Shown piece by piece: positions 45,286 through 57,179 of a stretch of 64,000 nt of DNA (position 1 is its first letter; every line of letters begins with the position of its first letter). Under the pieces are notes generated by a model. The model was not told the DNA's origin, ran no database searches, and saw only the letters and a list, made by a program, of their open reading frames with translations. Where the stretch lies: NCBI GenBank assembly GCA_947561585.1, contig CANNZV010000327.1:427386-491385 (forward strand). Direction: 5' to 3'. This stretch comes from Caprella mutica (Eukaryota > Arthropoda > Malacostraca > Amphipoda > Caprellidae). Made by a program: the position numbers and the translations under genes.

Positions 45286-45894
45286 ACTATTCCTCTCATA
45301 CTCTAAGCATTTAACCAATTTCTTTCCTTGTTAAATTAAGAGGTTAAGGAGTGACTTTTGCAATTCGGAAGAAGAGGATTGGAAGGCAGAAAAGAAAGAC
45401 ATAATAAGGAGGAAAATAGAATGAAGAATAACAAAATGGAAGAGTGGTAGGTATTAAGTGTGGTAAGTATGTGTGATAATTGAGGATTGAAAAAGAAGGG
45501 ATGGAAGGAAAGGTGATAAAGAAAAGAGGTGTGTAGGACATGATGATAAATCTGGAGAATTTTATGAGAGTTGATAAATTAGTTTTAGAAAGAGGAATAT
45601 AGGAAAAGGTGAGATAAATAGAAAAAGAGGAAGAGGGATAATTAAAAAATCAGAGAGTGTGGGACAAAGATAATTAAGCGAATATGATAAATATTGGAAA
45701 AGAATTTATTGGAAAATTCCTTGAAACATACAAAAATAAATGCGTAAGATGTGCCTTAATAACAAAAAATAGAGAATAAAGATATAGAATACGGAAAAAA
45801 ATATAAGTGTTTATAACATTGGTATATTTTTTACCTCTTTCAATGTTCTCAATTGATGCACTTGGGTGTGTAAAAGAGAAAATATATGACACCT

Positions 45895-46008
45895 TAGTAT
45901 TCTTTTGTGGTTTTATGGTTTGACCATATTGTTTTATGGTTTGACCATATTGTTTGACCATAGATTTTTATTGTTTGACCATTTCTGGTTTTATAGTTTG
46001 ACCATAGA
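45895..46008. repeat. TTTGACCATA repeats
   Basis: Five copies of GGTTTGACCATA-type units at irregular 13-30 bp spacing. Confidence 0.75.
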
Positions 46009-46009
46009 A

Positions 46010-47870
46010 GATTTAGATTGGTAATGTTCAATGGCCAACCAAATGATATGAGAAACAATGAATTAATAATAGATTAAATATTTCAAACAACGACTGCCAA
46101 ATTAGTATAAAATAAAAACTTTATCCCCAACAAACAATAACCAACCTTGCTGAAATTATTCATACGGAATATCGTTTGAGTGATGTTTTCAATTTGATAT
46201 CAAATATATTTGAAGGCGTTCAAATTTCCCCTGGGGCCGAAATTCAGACGAATTTCGAACAGAGAAAGACACTTTGTCACACTTTTGTGATTCAGAAAAT
46301 AGTGGAAAAAAGGATAACGGTATAGAAATATCATAATAATGAATATAACTACAATCTTTGTCAGTAAATAACGAAATAGTCTACTTTATTTTGTGTATCT
46401 TTTATATTACCTAAACATTCAAATACAATAGAGTATAAACAAATTAAACGTATAATGCGGTTTAATTAACTTTTTAAATCTCAAATGACCATAATTGACA
46501 CAAAATCAAACATGCAAACATCAGATCAATTAGAACTGTTCACGACACCTGCATTTCACTGCAGTGGATTTAACAGCATGGAACTGTAATTGCGCAAAGG
46601 AATAAAAAGGCACACAAACACATAATCACACAAACACATACTCGTACTGAATTCAATGATGAGATATTTACATTAATTCATATTATTTTGAATTTTGTTT
46701 TGTAAATATATAGTTTTGCTATTTATTCATCCATTACTTAGCAAAGTTAGTTTAACATTAAATGACCAGATAATATTGTGAATCTCAAATTAATCTATAA
46801 TTTAACTTTTTAAGTATATTAAGGACATTTATTTTATTGAAACACAGAAACATCAATCTTACACCTGATGGCTCACATTAATTCAGGAATATTAACAAGA
46901 AAATGGGGTAAGTGAAATTATCTTAGGTAATATATGTAATATCGTAAATATATAGTAATATAAAACACCGGTAAGTGAAGTTACTTCAGATATCTCCAAA
47001 TTAAACTAAAAATCTACGGTAATCACTTCCAATGTTTGAATTACTAAAAATTTATATCACTTCAATATTATCCAACCATTCCTCATGTTTACAATTCAAT
47101 GCAGGTAGAAAAGCAATCGATTTTATATGATTATGATTTCATTTGGAAAAAAAAATTCCTAAATTATTAATACAAAACATGATGAATGATTAGAATTTTT
47201 TTTAATATTCTAAATAGAACGTAAGTCAAACATTGGAAGTAAAATCCATAGATTTTGGTGTAATTTTGATATATTTGAAATAACTTCCTGGTAATAATTC
47301 ATCATTGTTGTATGAGTTAATTAATAAATACTTAATTAAATATTATTGTTATATTTTATATTCGTATACCTCCACTCCATTTCAACTCATCCAATACATA
47401 ATTTTTTTATTAACAACTCCTAAATAGAAGTACAGTGAAAACTGTCAAATATATCAGAAAAAAGAGAAAAGTCAACACCAGTTAATGGCTACTTTATTTG
47501 ACTACCTAAAAGTTATCTATTATATTTCATTGGCAGGAAATGTCATTAAAAAGACTGATTGGCAACTGTTGCTGTGTTGACTCCACTCTACAAATCATCA
47601 GCAGGCAGTTGGAACTTTGAAATAAATAATTGAATGGAGTATTTAAATTAACTACTCCATTTTAATGTAATTAAAATTAAAATCGGACGATGGTTATTTT
47701 TCATGGCATATCGGGAATATTATCTTAATAAGTATTATGTTAAATTAAACAGAAATTAGAATATAAATCAATATTTTCATTTGAAATATCTTGTGTAATG
47801 ATAACAATTAAAATAGTATTCCCTAATGAAAGTTACAAAGTTTAGAAGTTAAAGTAAAGTTAACTAAATT
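46010..47870. other. 1.9 kb AT-rich DNA, nothing recognised
   Basis: No convincing ORF, repeat array or TIR pair seen. Confidence 0.35.
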
Positions 47871-47871
47871 C

Positions 47872-49081
47872 ATTACATGTTCCATATATTTGTTTTACAT
47901 TACTACACCTCATTACATGTTCCATATATTTGTTTTACATTACTACACCTCATTACATGTTCTATATATTTGTTTTACATTACTACACCTCATTACATGT
48001 TCCATATATTTGTTTTACATTACTACACCTCATTACATGTTCCATATATTTGTTTTACATTACTACACCTCATTACATGTTCCATATATTTGTTTTACAT
48101 TACTACACCTCATTACATGTTCCATATATTTGTTTTACATTACTACACCTCATTACATGTTCCATATATTTGTTTTACATTACTACACCTCATTACATGT
48201 TCCATATATTTGTTTTACATTACTACACCTCATTACATGTTCTATATATTTGTTTTACATTACTACACCTCATTACATGTTCCATATATTTGTTTTACAT
48301 TACTACACCTCATTACATGTTCCATATATTTGTTTTACATTACTACACCTCATTACATGTTCCATATATTTGTTTTACATTACTACACCTCATTACATGT
48401 TCCATATATTTGTTTTACATTACTACATCTCATTACATGTTCCATATATTTGTTTTACATTACTACACCTCATTACATGTTCTATATATTTGTTTTACAT
48501 TACTACACCTCATTACATGTTCCATATATTTGTTTTACATTACTACACCTCATTACATGTTCCATATATTTGTTTTACATTACTACACCTCATTACATGT
48601 TCCATATATTTGTTTTACATTACTACACCTCATTACATGTTCCATATATTTGTTTTACATTACTACATCTCATTACATGTTCCATATATTTGTTTTACAT
48701 TACTACACCTCATTACATGTTCCATATATTTGTTTTACATTACTACACCTCATTACATGTTCTATATATTTGTTTTACATTACTACACCTCATTACATGT
48801 TCCATATATTTGTTTTACATTACTACACCTCATTACATGTTCCATATATTTGTTTTACATTACTACACCTCATTACATGTTCTATATATTTGTTTTACAT
48901 TACTACACCTCATTACATGTTCCATATATTTGTTTTACATTACTACACCTCATTACATGTTCCATATATTTGTTTTACATTACTACACCTCATTACATGT
49001 TCCATATATTTGTTTTACATTACTACACCTCATTACATGTTCCATATATTTGTTTTACATTACTACACCTCATTACATGTT
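47872..49081. repeat. 40-bp satellite, 30 nearly identical copies
   Basis: The unit is ATTACATGTTCCATATATTT followed by GTTTTACATTACTACACCTC, repeated with exact 40-bp period. Only two variant sites are seen (TTCCATA/TTCTATA and CACCTC/CATCTC). The period leaves three long plus-strand ORFs open, all artefacts. Confidence 0.97.
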
Positions 49082-49129
49082 CAGTATATTTCTCATCTAA
49101 TTCATTCAGACAATTCTGTTCATTATTTT

Positions 49130-49575
49130 TTCCCCAGCATTTGTCTCTCTCCCTCTCTGCAGATTTAATTTCTTAGTTCCCCTCTTCTCTTTCCTTTGAT
49201 TACTTTCCTCTCTCTCTCCCTATCTTTTTCTCTTTCTCTCCGTAAATACAAATTGGCTGTGACATCACGTAGATCTACGGTACTTTCACATATTTTATTA
49301 TAAGCTGCATGGGGCTGAGGAGTTTTTATCTTTTACAGTATGGGGATATATTTACACAATAACTATGCAATTAGAGTTATTATTACTAATGAAAAATGAG
49401 TTAAATCATTATTTGAAAATAATGTAATTCTAATTAAAACTTAGATCTATTTGTAGATGATTTTAAATAAATTAAGTTTCATATTATAATAAAACAAGAC
49501 TAAAAATACATTTCTCTCTAACTGAATTGATAAAAAAATTATTCTGATGATTTTTTTCTATTCTAGTAACAATAT
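49130..49575. other. Pyrimidine-rich then AT-rich unique DNA
   Basis: A (CTCT)n-like stretch at about 49145-49240, then unremarkable AT-rich DNA. Confidence 0.4.
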
Positions 49576-49576
49576 T

Positions 49577-49786
49577 TAGGGTAACTTCCAAGTTAAGGGA
49601 CGCTTCCATTTTCCGATCATGCAAGGTAGTGGTGTACAATAATATTAATTAATTTAATTTATATCCATGTTTCATGCAGGTATCATGAATACCAATTAAA
49701 ATAAAGTCAAATAACAAAAATTATGAATTTCTCTTACAGTATGTTGTCCAATAAGTAGAACTGTCCAATAACTCGTAACATACCCC
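49577..49786. mobile_element. MITE family B copy
   Basis: Left arm TAGGGTAACTTCCAAGTTAA then CCATTTTCCGATCAT; right arm GAACTGTCCAATAACTCGTA then ACATACCCC. An internal ATCATGAATACCAATTAAAA segment is shared with the copies at 57019 and 62167. Confidence 0.7.
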
Positions 49787-50849
49787 TTGCATTTCAACTG
49801 AAAAGTTTAAAGGGAATATTTTTGTTGTCTTTAAATCGGTTCGTAGAATAATTTATTCATCCTATGTTTGATGTCGGGAATTTTATTATAAAAAATACTT
49901 TTATTGGATTTTCAGTTTATTGATTTAATAATAATTTAGTGAGAGATTATCATATAAAATAGTTTATTTAATTGACAGGAAAATTGAAATGATATAAAAA
50001 TTATGAATTAGCAGAATATTTTTAAAGAAAAGGACGTTATTTCAAACTTCAAATTAATCTATCTATACTAATAATTTCCCTAGTGTGATTATTTTTTTTT
50101 TTTTTTTTTTTTTATTTGGTGTCCGCTTTTACACTACGGGTATTAAACATGAAGAATGTAACTATGATACGCACGGGAATATATTGACTTGATATTAAAA
50201 TTCCCCTGTTTTTATTCAATTTTTTAAATGTATTTTATCTATAAAATAAATTAGATTATGCAGAAAATTTAATTTTATTGAATTCATTAAAAGTAACCTA
50301 ATAACGGGTAATAAATTGGTATTGATGATGACCCGTTATTTTTAACGGGAAAGTACAGTAGAACTATAATAAGAGCCGTGTCGGTCTGTCCGTGTGTCAC
50401 AATTTTTTTAAGAAATACATAATAAAAAGAAAAATAAATCATCTTTAGCAGTATTTTTTTGTTTAATCAGAATATGTTTTTATTAATTAAAAACACACTT
50501 GCATTCGAATATAATTTAGATTCAATAACTGTACTGGTATTAATTTATAAAAGAAGTCTATAAATTAATAAATGCATTTCTATATTCTAGCTACACCATG
50601 GCCTACTTAACTATACAGTCTGCTGTTCATGAAAAAAACTATAATGGTAACTTCTACTGAGCTTTTTAAACGTTGAAAATTACCATCCGATTGAATCAGT
50701 GTAATAAATAATTATCACTCCTTCGCTTGTATTCTGTATACGCCGTGGAATGGATGTATATAAAAGGCGACGAATTATGGTCATATTTTATTATTTTCGT
50801 GTGAATTAAAAGTGATGAAAGATTGAAAATATTGAAATAAAAATTTGAA

Positions 50850-51129
50850 ATGGTTAATACCTGCTATATTTCACAGTGCCATACTGGATATAAAAATCAT
50901 TTGGAGAATGATAATGCTCCTGAAAGTTGCTCAATTTTTTAGTTCCCCACGAAGAAACCAGACTTGTGGAAGATATGGATCAGATTCACAAATCGAAAAG
51001 ACAGTTACTTACCAAGCCACGGAGGAGTTTGCTCACAACATTTTGAAGAGAAACATTTGAAGCACGGAAAAAGAACTACTCTGAAGTGGGATTTAGATCC
51101 TGTTCCGACTATTCACGTTAATGCTGAAG
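50850..51129 (+). pseudogene. THAP zinc-finger domain ORF with in-frame TAG
   Basis: From the ATG at 50850 the frame encodes a whole THAP (C2CH) DNA-binding domain. CYISQC gives the first two zinc ligands (CX4C). The SIF..FP strand follows, then DLWKIWIRF with the conserved Trp, VCSQHF with the last two ligands (CX2H), and DPVPTI, the AVPTIF-type end motif. A TAG at 50940-50942 falls exactly between SIF and FP, in the same frame. The open part then ends at a GTATGT donor (51130), giving a typical first-exon end. Either it is a pseudogene, or this allele carries a nonsense change, or the TTTTTTAG acts as a splice acceptor for an exon I cannot see. THAP domains occur in P-element-type transposases and host regulators; nothing downstream tells which. 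Confidence 0.65.
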
Positions 51130-51485
51130 GTATGTTTATTAATAGTTGTGCTCCCAGGGGCTCTATCCTGAAGCTGTCTGTGGTGAATGGAAGAAGAGGA
51201 GGGAGAGGTGTCTCTTGGGCCCCGAACTGTTGTAATTTGAATTATGTATTGTTTTTTCACCATGTTTATCCTTTTTCAACACTACTTACAGTTTTAAAGG
51301 ATAGCGCTAGGGTTGTGCTCTTCAATTACGAGGTCTTAGATTTTGTGTTAGGTAAGCTCGTAGGCTTGATTTACTATCACCTCTTCATTTTCCTCTTCCA
51401 TCCATGTGTGAAGTAGGCCATTGCAACACTATGTACCTTGTGCTACCGCGTAGCTTATTATTCTTTTTCCAGTGACCTGTTCCGC
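51130..51485. other. Sequence after the THAP exon; no second exon identified
   Basis: The ORF frame runs on to 51416 without homology; treated as intron or flank. Confidence 0.35.
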
Positions 51486-51490
51486 TATGT

Positions 51491-51988
51491 CTAATTACCT
51501 CAAATAGCGCCATTTGTACTACCAACTCATCTCTTTCTGTTTCGTCAATGCCTTTACACAGTGAATCAAATTACCTCAAATAGTGCCATTTCTACTACCA
51601 ACTTATCTCTTTCTGTTTCGTCACTGCCTTTACACAGTGAATCAAATTACCTCAAATAGTGCCATTTCTACTACAAGCTTATCTCTTCCAGTTTCGTCAC
51701 TGCCTTTACACAGTGAGTTAAATTTCCTCAAATAGCGTCATTTGTACTACCAAGTCATCTCTTTCAGTTTCGTCACTGCCTTTACACAGTGAGTTAAATT
51801 ACCTCAAATAGCGTCATTTGTACTACCAAGTCATCTCTTTCAGTTTCGTCACTGCCTTTACACAGTGAGTTAAATTACCTCAAATAGCGCCATTTGTACC
51901 ACTAACTCATCTCTTTCAGTTTCGTCACTGCCTTTACACAGTGAGTTAAATTACCTCAAATAGCGCCATTTGTACTACCAACTCATCT
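51491..51988. repeat. 76-bp tandem repeat, 6.5 copies
   Basis: CCTCAAATAG recurs every 76 bp (51498, 51574, 51650 and on). Units also hold CATCTCTTTCAGTTTCGTCA and CTGCCTTTACACAGTGAG. Confidence 0.93.
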
Positions 51989-51989
51989 C

Positions 51990-52420
51990 GTTTAGCGTCG
52001 CCTCAAAAATTTCATATTGCGTACTTCAATCTTCATTAAAACAAATGACTGCAGTCGCGAGATCCAAATAGAGATTGTGTAGTTCTGACTTACGGCGTTA
52101 CGGACACCATCTGAGAATAACTTTTAGGGAAAAGAGAATATGACTATTTAGCAAATAGGAATTAAAATTAGCAATTAAGATGATTGTTATGACGATAATT
52201 AGAGTAGAATGTAGCGATTAAAAAGATATGGTGGAGTGATAGTAAATGTTAAATGAAAGAATCACGCAACGATATCATAAACTAACTTGTTGCTCATGGC
52301 ATTTTGTAGGTACTTGTTTACACCTCTAAGGAAATGATATGTTACATGTCTGAACAAAAGTTATTCAGCAATTAACTGTAATTTATGTGCATCTATGTTT
52401 TTAATGTATAATATCTCCAA
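51990..52420. other. Unique AT-rich DNA
   Basis: No gene or repeat recognised. Confidence 0.35.
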
Positions 52421-52422
52421 CT

Positions 52423-53130
52423 CTCCTCCCCATCTCTCCTCTCCATCTCTCCTCTCCATCTCCTCTCTCCATCTCTTCTTTCCATCTCTCCTCTCCATCT
52501 CTCCTCTCCTTCTCTCTTCTCCATCTCTCCTCTCCATCTCTCCTCTCCATCTCCTCTCTCCATCTCTTCTTTCCATCTCTCCTCTCCATCTCTCCTCTCC
52601 TTCTCTCTTCTCCATCTCTCCTCTCCATCTCTCCTCTCCATCTCTCCTCTCCATCTCTCCTCTCCATCTCTCCTCTCCATCTCTGCTCTCCATCTCTCCT
52701 CTCCTTCTCTCCTCTCCATCTCTCCTCTCCTTCTCTCTTCTCCATCTCTCCTCTCCATCTCTCCTCTCCATCTCTCCTCTCCATCTCTCCTCTCCATCTC
52801 TACTCTCCATCTCTCCTCTCCTTCTCTCCTCTCCATCTCTCCTCTCCATCTCTCCTCTCCTTCTCTCTTCTCCATCTCTCCTCTCCATCTCTCCTCTCCA
52901 TCTCTCCTCTCCATCTCTCCTCTCCATCTCTCCTCTCCATCTCTCCTCTCCATCTCTCCTCTCCATCTCTTCTCCATCTCTCCTCTCCATCTCTCCTCTC
53001 CATCTCTCCTCTCCATCTCTCCTCTCCATCTCTCCTTTCCATCTCTCCACTCCATCTCTCCTCACCATCTCCCCTCTCCATCTCTCCTCTCCATCTCTCC
53101 TCCCCATCTCTTCTCTCCATCTCTCCAATC
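52423..53130. repeat. 13-bp pyrimidine-only tandem repeat, about 54 copies
   Basis: The unit CTCTCCTCTCCAT has variants (CTTCT, CTCTTCT) that recur in blocks, indicating higher-order duplication (e.g. the blocks beginning near 52458 and 52549). The long ORFs over it on both strands are low-complexity artefacts. Confidence 0.95.
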
Positions 53131-53475
53131 AAAGTTATTCCATTCAGATATAATTTCGGATCCGTTAACTTCAAAAATATTTCCCACCGTTTCTCAGCAA
53201 CTCTTCCAAAGGACTACCTCCACCATTTATTAGTACCCAAATGGTATGAGCTTACCTGCAAATTGGCAGAGTCAGGCTCAGAGTTTTCTGATTCAAGCCA
53301 CTCATTTTAGTAACTGTTGCAGAGCATGGGGATAAGATTAAAGCATTAAATCATGCATTCATTCGTAATCTATTAAGGAACTACGATTTTAATTTAAACT
53401 GATACCTGCAATTTTTATATGATTTGAATATAGATTGTTTGACAATATCCAGATGTTGCTTTATTATTTTTTGTA
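53130..53475. other. Unique spacer
   Basis: Nothing recognised. Confidence 0.35.
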
Positions 53476-53478
53476 GGG

Positions 53479-54443
53479 ACATTACCCACATTGTTTGACA
53501 ATATCACGTAGAATATGCCTCTCTTTACATTACCCACATTGTTTGACAATATCATGTAGAATATGCCTCACTTTACATTACCCACATTGTTTGACAATAT
53601 CACGTAGAATGTGCCTCACTTTACATTACCACATTGTTTGACAATATCACGTAGAATGTGCCTCACTTTACATTACCCACATTGTTTGACAATATCACGT
53701 AGAATATGCCTCACTTTACATTACCCACATTGTTTGACAATATCACGTAGAATGTGCCTCACTTTACATTACCACATTGTTTGACAATATCACGTAGAAT
53801 GTGCCTCACTTTACATTACCCACATTGTTTGACAATATCACGTAGAATGTGCCTCACTTTACATTACCCACATTGTTTGACAATATCACGTAGAATATGC
53901 CTCACTTTACATTACCCACATTGTTTGACAATATCACGTAGAATGTGCCTCACTTTACATTACCACATTGTTTGACAATATCACGTAGAATGTGCCTCAC
54001 TTTACATTACCCACATTGTTTGACAATATCACGTAGAATGTGCCTCACTTTACATTACCCACATTGTTTGACAATATCACGTAGAATGTGCCTCACTTTA
54101 CATTACCCACATTGTTTGACAGTATCACGTAGAATATGCCTCACTTTACATTACCCACATTGTTTGACAATATCACGTAGAATGTGCCTCACTTTACATT
54201 ACCCACATTGTTTGACAATATCACGTAGAATGTGCCTCACTTTACATTACCCACATTGTTTGACAATATCACGTAGAATGTGCCTCTCTTTACATTACCG
54301 ACATTTTTTTACAATATCACGTAGAATGTGCCTCACTTTACATTACCCACATTGTTTGACAGTATCACGTAGAATATGCCTCACTTTACATTACCCACAT
54401 TATTTGACAATATCACGTAGAATGTGCCTCACTTTACATTCCA
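53479..54443. repeat. 48-bp tandem repeat, about 20 copies
   Basis: Units read ACATTACCCACATTGTTTGA then CAATATCACGTAGAATGTGC and CTCACTTT. Some copies lack one C (47 bp). Variants AATATG/AATGTG and GACAGTATC recur. Confidence 0.95.
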
Positions 54444-54660
54444 TTCCCGTTTATCGGAATTCACTCCATAGAAGTTAGAGGAATCAAAGACAGGTTAGTT
54501 ATTAGAAGTCTCGTCAGAACTTCTAACAAACTTCACAGTATATGACTTTAGAGGTACGTGTACCTCGTAACTTGAGGAACTAGGGATACTCTGTGGATAC
54601 TTTAGGGATACTGTGGATACTTTAGGGATACTGTAGATAGTTGAATACCAATGGTAGATA

Positions 54661-54800
54661 GGTTAGGGTTCCGAGTGGACAATTTTATATTTTCGATTAT
54701 TTAAGAAAATGTTATATAATAATTACTATTCAATTTTTGTATTATTTATCCCTATCTATGATCGATAATGTGGAAAGGTCCAATAACGAGGAACTAACTA
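54661..54800. mobile_element. MITE family B copy
   Basis: Left arm GGTTAGGGTTCCGAGTGGAC then ATATTTTCGATTAT; right arm TATGATCGATAATGTGGAAA then GGTCCAATAACGAGGAACTAAC. Imperfect TIRs, 140 bp. Confidence 0.65.
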
Positions 54801-55095
54801 TATAGTATGCAGAATAGTTTAAATATCTATTTTCCACATGTTTGGTTCGAGCTCTCAGATTTAGCTTCAAGTTATTAATTAAATAATGACGTTAATACTA
54901 TAGCATTAACTTATAATATAAAAAATATCATAATATTGTGAAATATTTAATGTACTCAATATTTTTAATTATAAAAATATCCTGTTACAGACTGGAAAGG
55001 CAAAATGACTAGTTAGATCTTTTAAAGTTTCCATACTCATAACAAACTGTTACGAATAACGAGATATATTACATCTCTTGTGTCGCACTACTTTG
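54800..55095. other. AT-rich unique DNA
   Basis: Nothing recognised. Confidence 0.35.
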
Positions 55096-55109
55096 CCCCC
55101 CTCCTTCAT

Positions 55110-55113
55110 AACC

Positions 55114-55155
<42 letters not shown>
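55110..55155. repeat. Poly-C run followed by (TC)n microsatellite
   Basis: About 13 C then about 15 CT dinucleotides. Confidence 0.95.
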
Positions 55156-55158
<3 letters not shown>

Positions 55159-55231
55159 CTGTAGTATTTGTATTGCTAATTACAGTACTGCAAGGCTGCA
55201 AAAAGTGAAAAAGTGAAGTGGATACAGAGAG

Positions 55232-55798
55232 TCTCCACTGCATTTAATGTGGAGTGAATGTTACTCCACTGCATTTAATGTGGAGTGAATGTTACTCCAC
55301 TGCATTTAATGTGGAGTGAATGTTACTCCACTGCATTTAATGTGGAATGAATGTTACTCCACTGCATTTAATGTGGAGTGAATGTTACTCCACTGCATTT
55401 AATGTACAGTGAATGTTACTCCACTGCATTTAATGTACAGTGAATGTTACTCCACTGTATTTAATGTGGAGTGAATGTTACTCCACTGCATTTAATGTGG
55501 AATGAATGTTACTCCACTGCATTTAATGTGGAGTGAATGTTACTCCACTGCATTTAATGTACAGTGAATGTTACTCCACTGCATTTAATGTACAGTGAAT
55601 GTTACTCCACTGTATTTAATGTGGAGTGAATGTTACTCCACTGCATTTAATGTGGAATGAATATTACTCCACTGCATTTAATGTACAGTGAATGTTACTC
55701 CACTGCATTTAATGTACAGTGAATGTTACTCCACTGCATTTAATGTACAGTGAGTTTAAGGTGGAGAGAATGTTACTCCACTGCATTTAATGTGGAGT
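55232..55798. repeat. 31-bp tandem repeat, about 18 copies
   Basis: Units read ACTCCACTGCATTTAATGTG followed by GAGTGAATGTT. A TACAGTG variant alternates in a block pattern, suggesting duplicated groups of units. Confidence 0.93.
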
Positions 55799-55965
55799 AC
55801 AGTGAATGTTTTAGTTAGACAATTGAAATAAAGTAGAGTAATTAGTGAGAGAAAGTAGAGTGTGTACGCGGAGTTGATTTCACTCCAGGGATTTCACTTC
55901 CTATGTCTTGCGGCGGAAAAAACTTACTTTAGTTCACTAAAGTCTAGAAAAGACATTCAAACACA

Positions 55966-56166
55966 ACAAGTTTTGTTTCTAATTATCGGATGGTTCACAT
56001 TTTCAGCAATGTAAAAAAAATACAAGATAATTATTATGTTTTTATTTACCTTTTTTGTTTTGATTGGTAAACACGATTGAAAGATTATTTATATAAAAAT
56101 ATTTAAATATAATTTTAATATATGATCAAAAACGTGGAACTGTACGATAACTCGGAACTTACCCTA
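55966..56166. mobile_element. MITE family B copy
   Basis: Right arm is the best-kept terminus of the family: TATGATCAAAAACGTGGAAC then TGTACGATAACTCGGAACTT and ACCCTA. Left arm (TTATCGGATGGTTCACATTT) is its diverged inverse. Confidence 0.7.
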
Positions 56167-56169
56167 GCA

Positions 56170-57015
56170 CTTAAAATCTGCCCAATCTATTTAATATTGA
56201 GAATACTATTCCTTCACTCTAGAATAGCCTCTAACTCCAACAACTAACATGGCCGTATAGTTCCTCTCCCTCAGCTTATTCCAAAACACTCACTCCGATA
56301 TTTTCTATTAACTGCTCTCTATGGTACTGGAAAGCTACTTCAGAATGCAGATGTCTATTGGACAACCATTCCGCTACAATGTTTGTCTACAAAACACACA
56401 AACACAAGTACTCTACTCACTGAAACAACAATAGAAACAATGATAACAACAGCAGCAACAACAATAATAACAATGATAACAACAACTGCAATGGTGTGTA
56501 CGTGAACGCAAAAGATTTTATAAGAGGTCACCATCACAACAGATACAATTTGTGCTTTTATTAATATCATTTTATCCATATATTATAATTGAACTATTAA
56601 TTAGGCAATCTGTAATTCTGTATCCATGACAAATGCTACCCATGATTAATTGTAACCAAAATACGTGTTCATTATTAATCAAAAACAGTATAATAAAAAT
56701 ATTGTGTTTAATCCAGAACTAAGTTCTCGCTCTCATACACTAATTCTATCGTTCTCGCACTCTATATAAGTATATATAGTATTATTTAATGGTTATTTGA
56801 TTTAGTTCTTTTGAACATTTGCTGAGGAACTGTGGGAATTATATTTGAAGTTCAGAGATCCCAAATAATCTCTAAATGGCGTAACTTTGATTTCTTCCAA
56901 CTGTGAAGAAAAAAGAAGGAAGGGGAGCAATGCAGTGCTTCTGACAGTTTAAATAACTATGCTCAAAAATAAATGAAGAAATATTTATATCATTAATTAT
57001 GAAATTAATTTATGT
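56170..57015. other. Unique DNA with AAC/AAT trinucleotide-rich tract
   Basis: An (ACA)n-like imperfect tract lies at about 56425-56490. The minus ORF across it (56355-56579) is a V/I-rich artefact. Nothing else recognised. Confidence 0.4.
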
Positions 57016-57018
57016 ACA

Positions 57019-57175
57019 CTAAGATCCAATTGTCGAACGGTTTCACGTTTCCGATCCTGAATTGGTATCTATTTAACATTCAGGAATCATGGATAACAAT
57101 TGAAATTTAACTTGAATTTATTTTTCATATATGAACAAAAAGTGGGAACGTGTGATAACTGGAAATTTGCCCTAT
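57019..57175. mobile_element. MITE family B copy
   Basis: Left arm AAGATCCAATTGTCGAACGG then TTTCACGTTTCCGATC; right arm AACAAAAAGTGGGAACGTGT then GATAACTGGAAATTTGCCCTA. Shares an internal ATCATGGATAACAATTGAAA segment with other copies. Confidence 0.6.
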
Positions 57176-57179
57176 CAGG

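Noticed and set aside
47877..49176. Three long plus-strand ORFs over the 40-bp array
   Set aside because: Stop-free tandem repeat with a period not divisible by three; the same peptide appears in all three frames, so this is not a gene.
52361..53174. ORFs of repeated MERRDGEERWRG or SSPSLLSISPLH type
   Set aside because: 13-bp low-complexity array.
53754..54478. Plus ORFs over the 48-bp repeat
   Set aside because: Period divisible by three keeps a frame open; interrupted whenever a 47-bp unit occurs, so no selection on frame.
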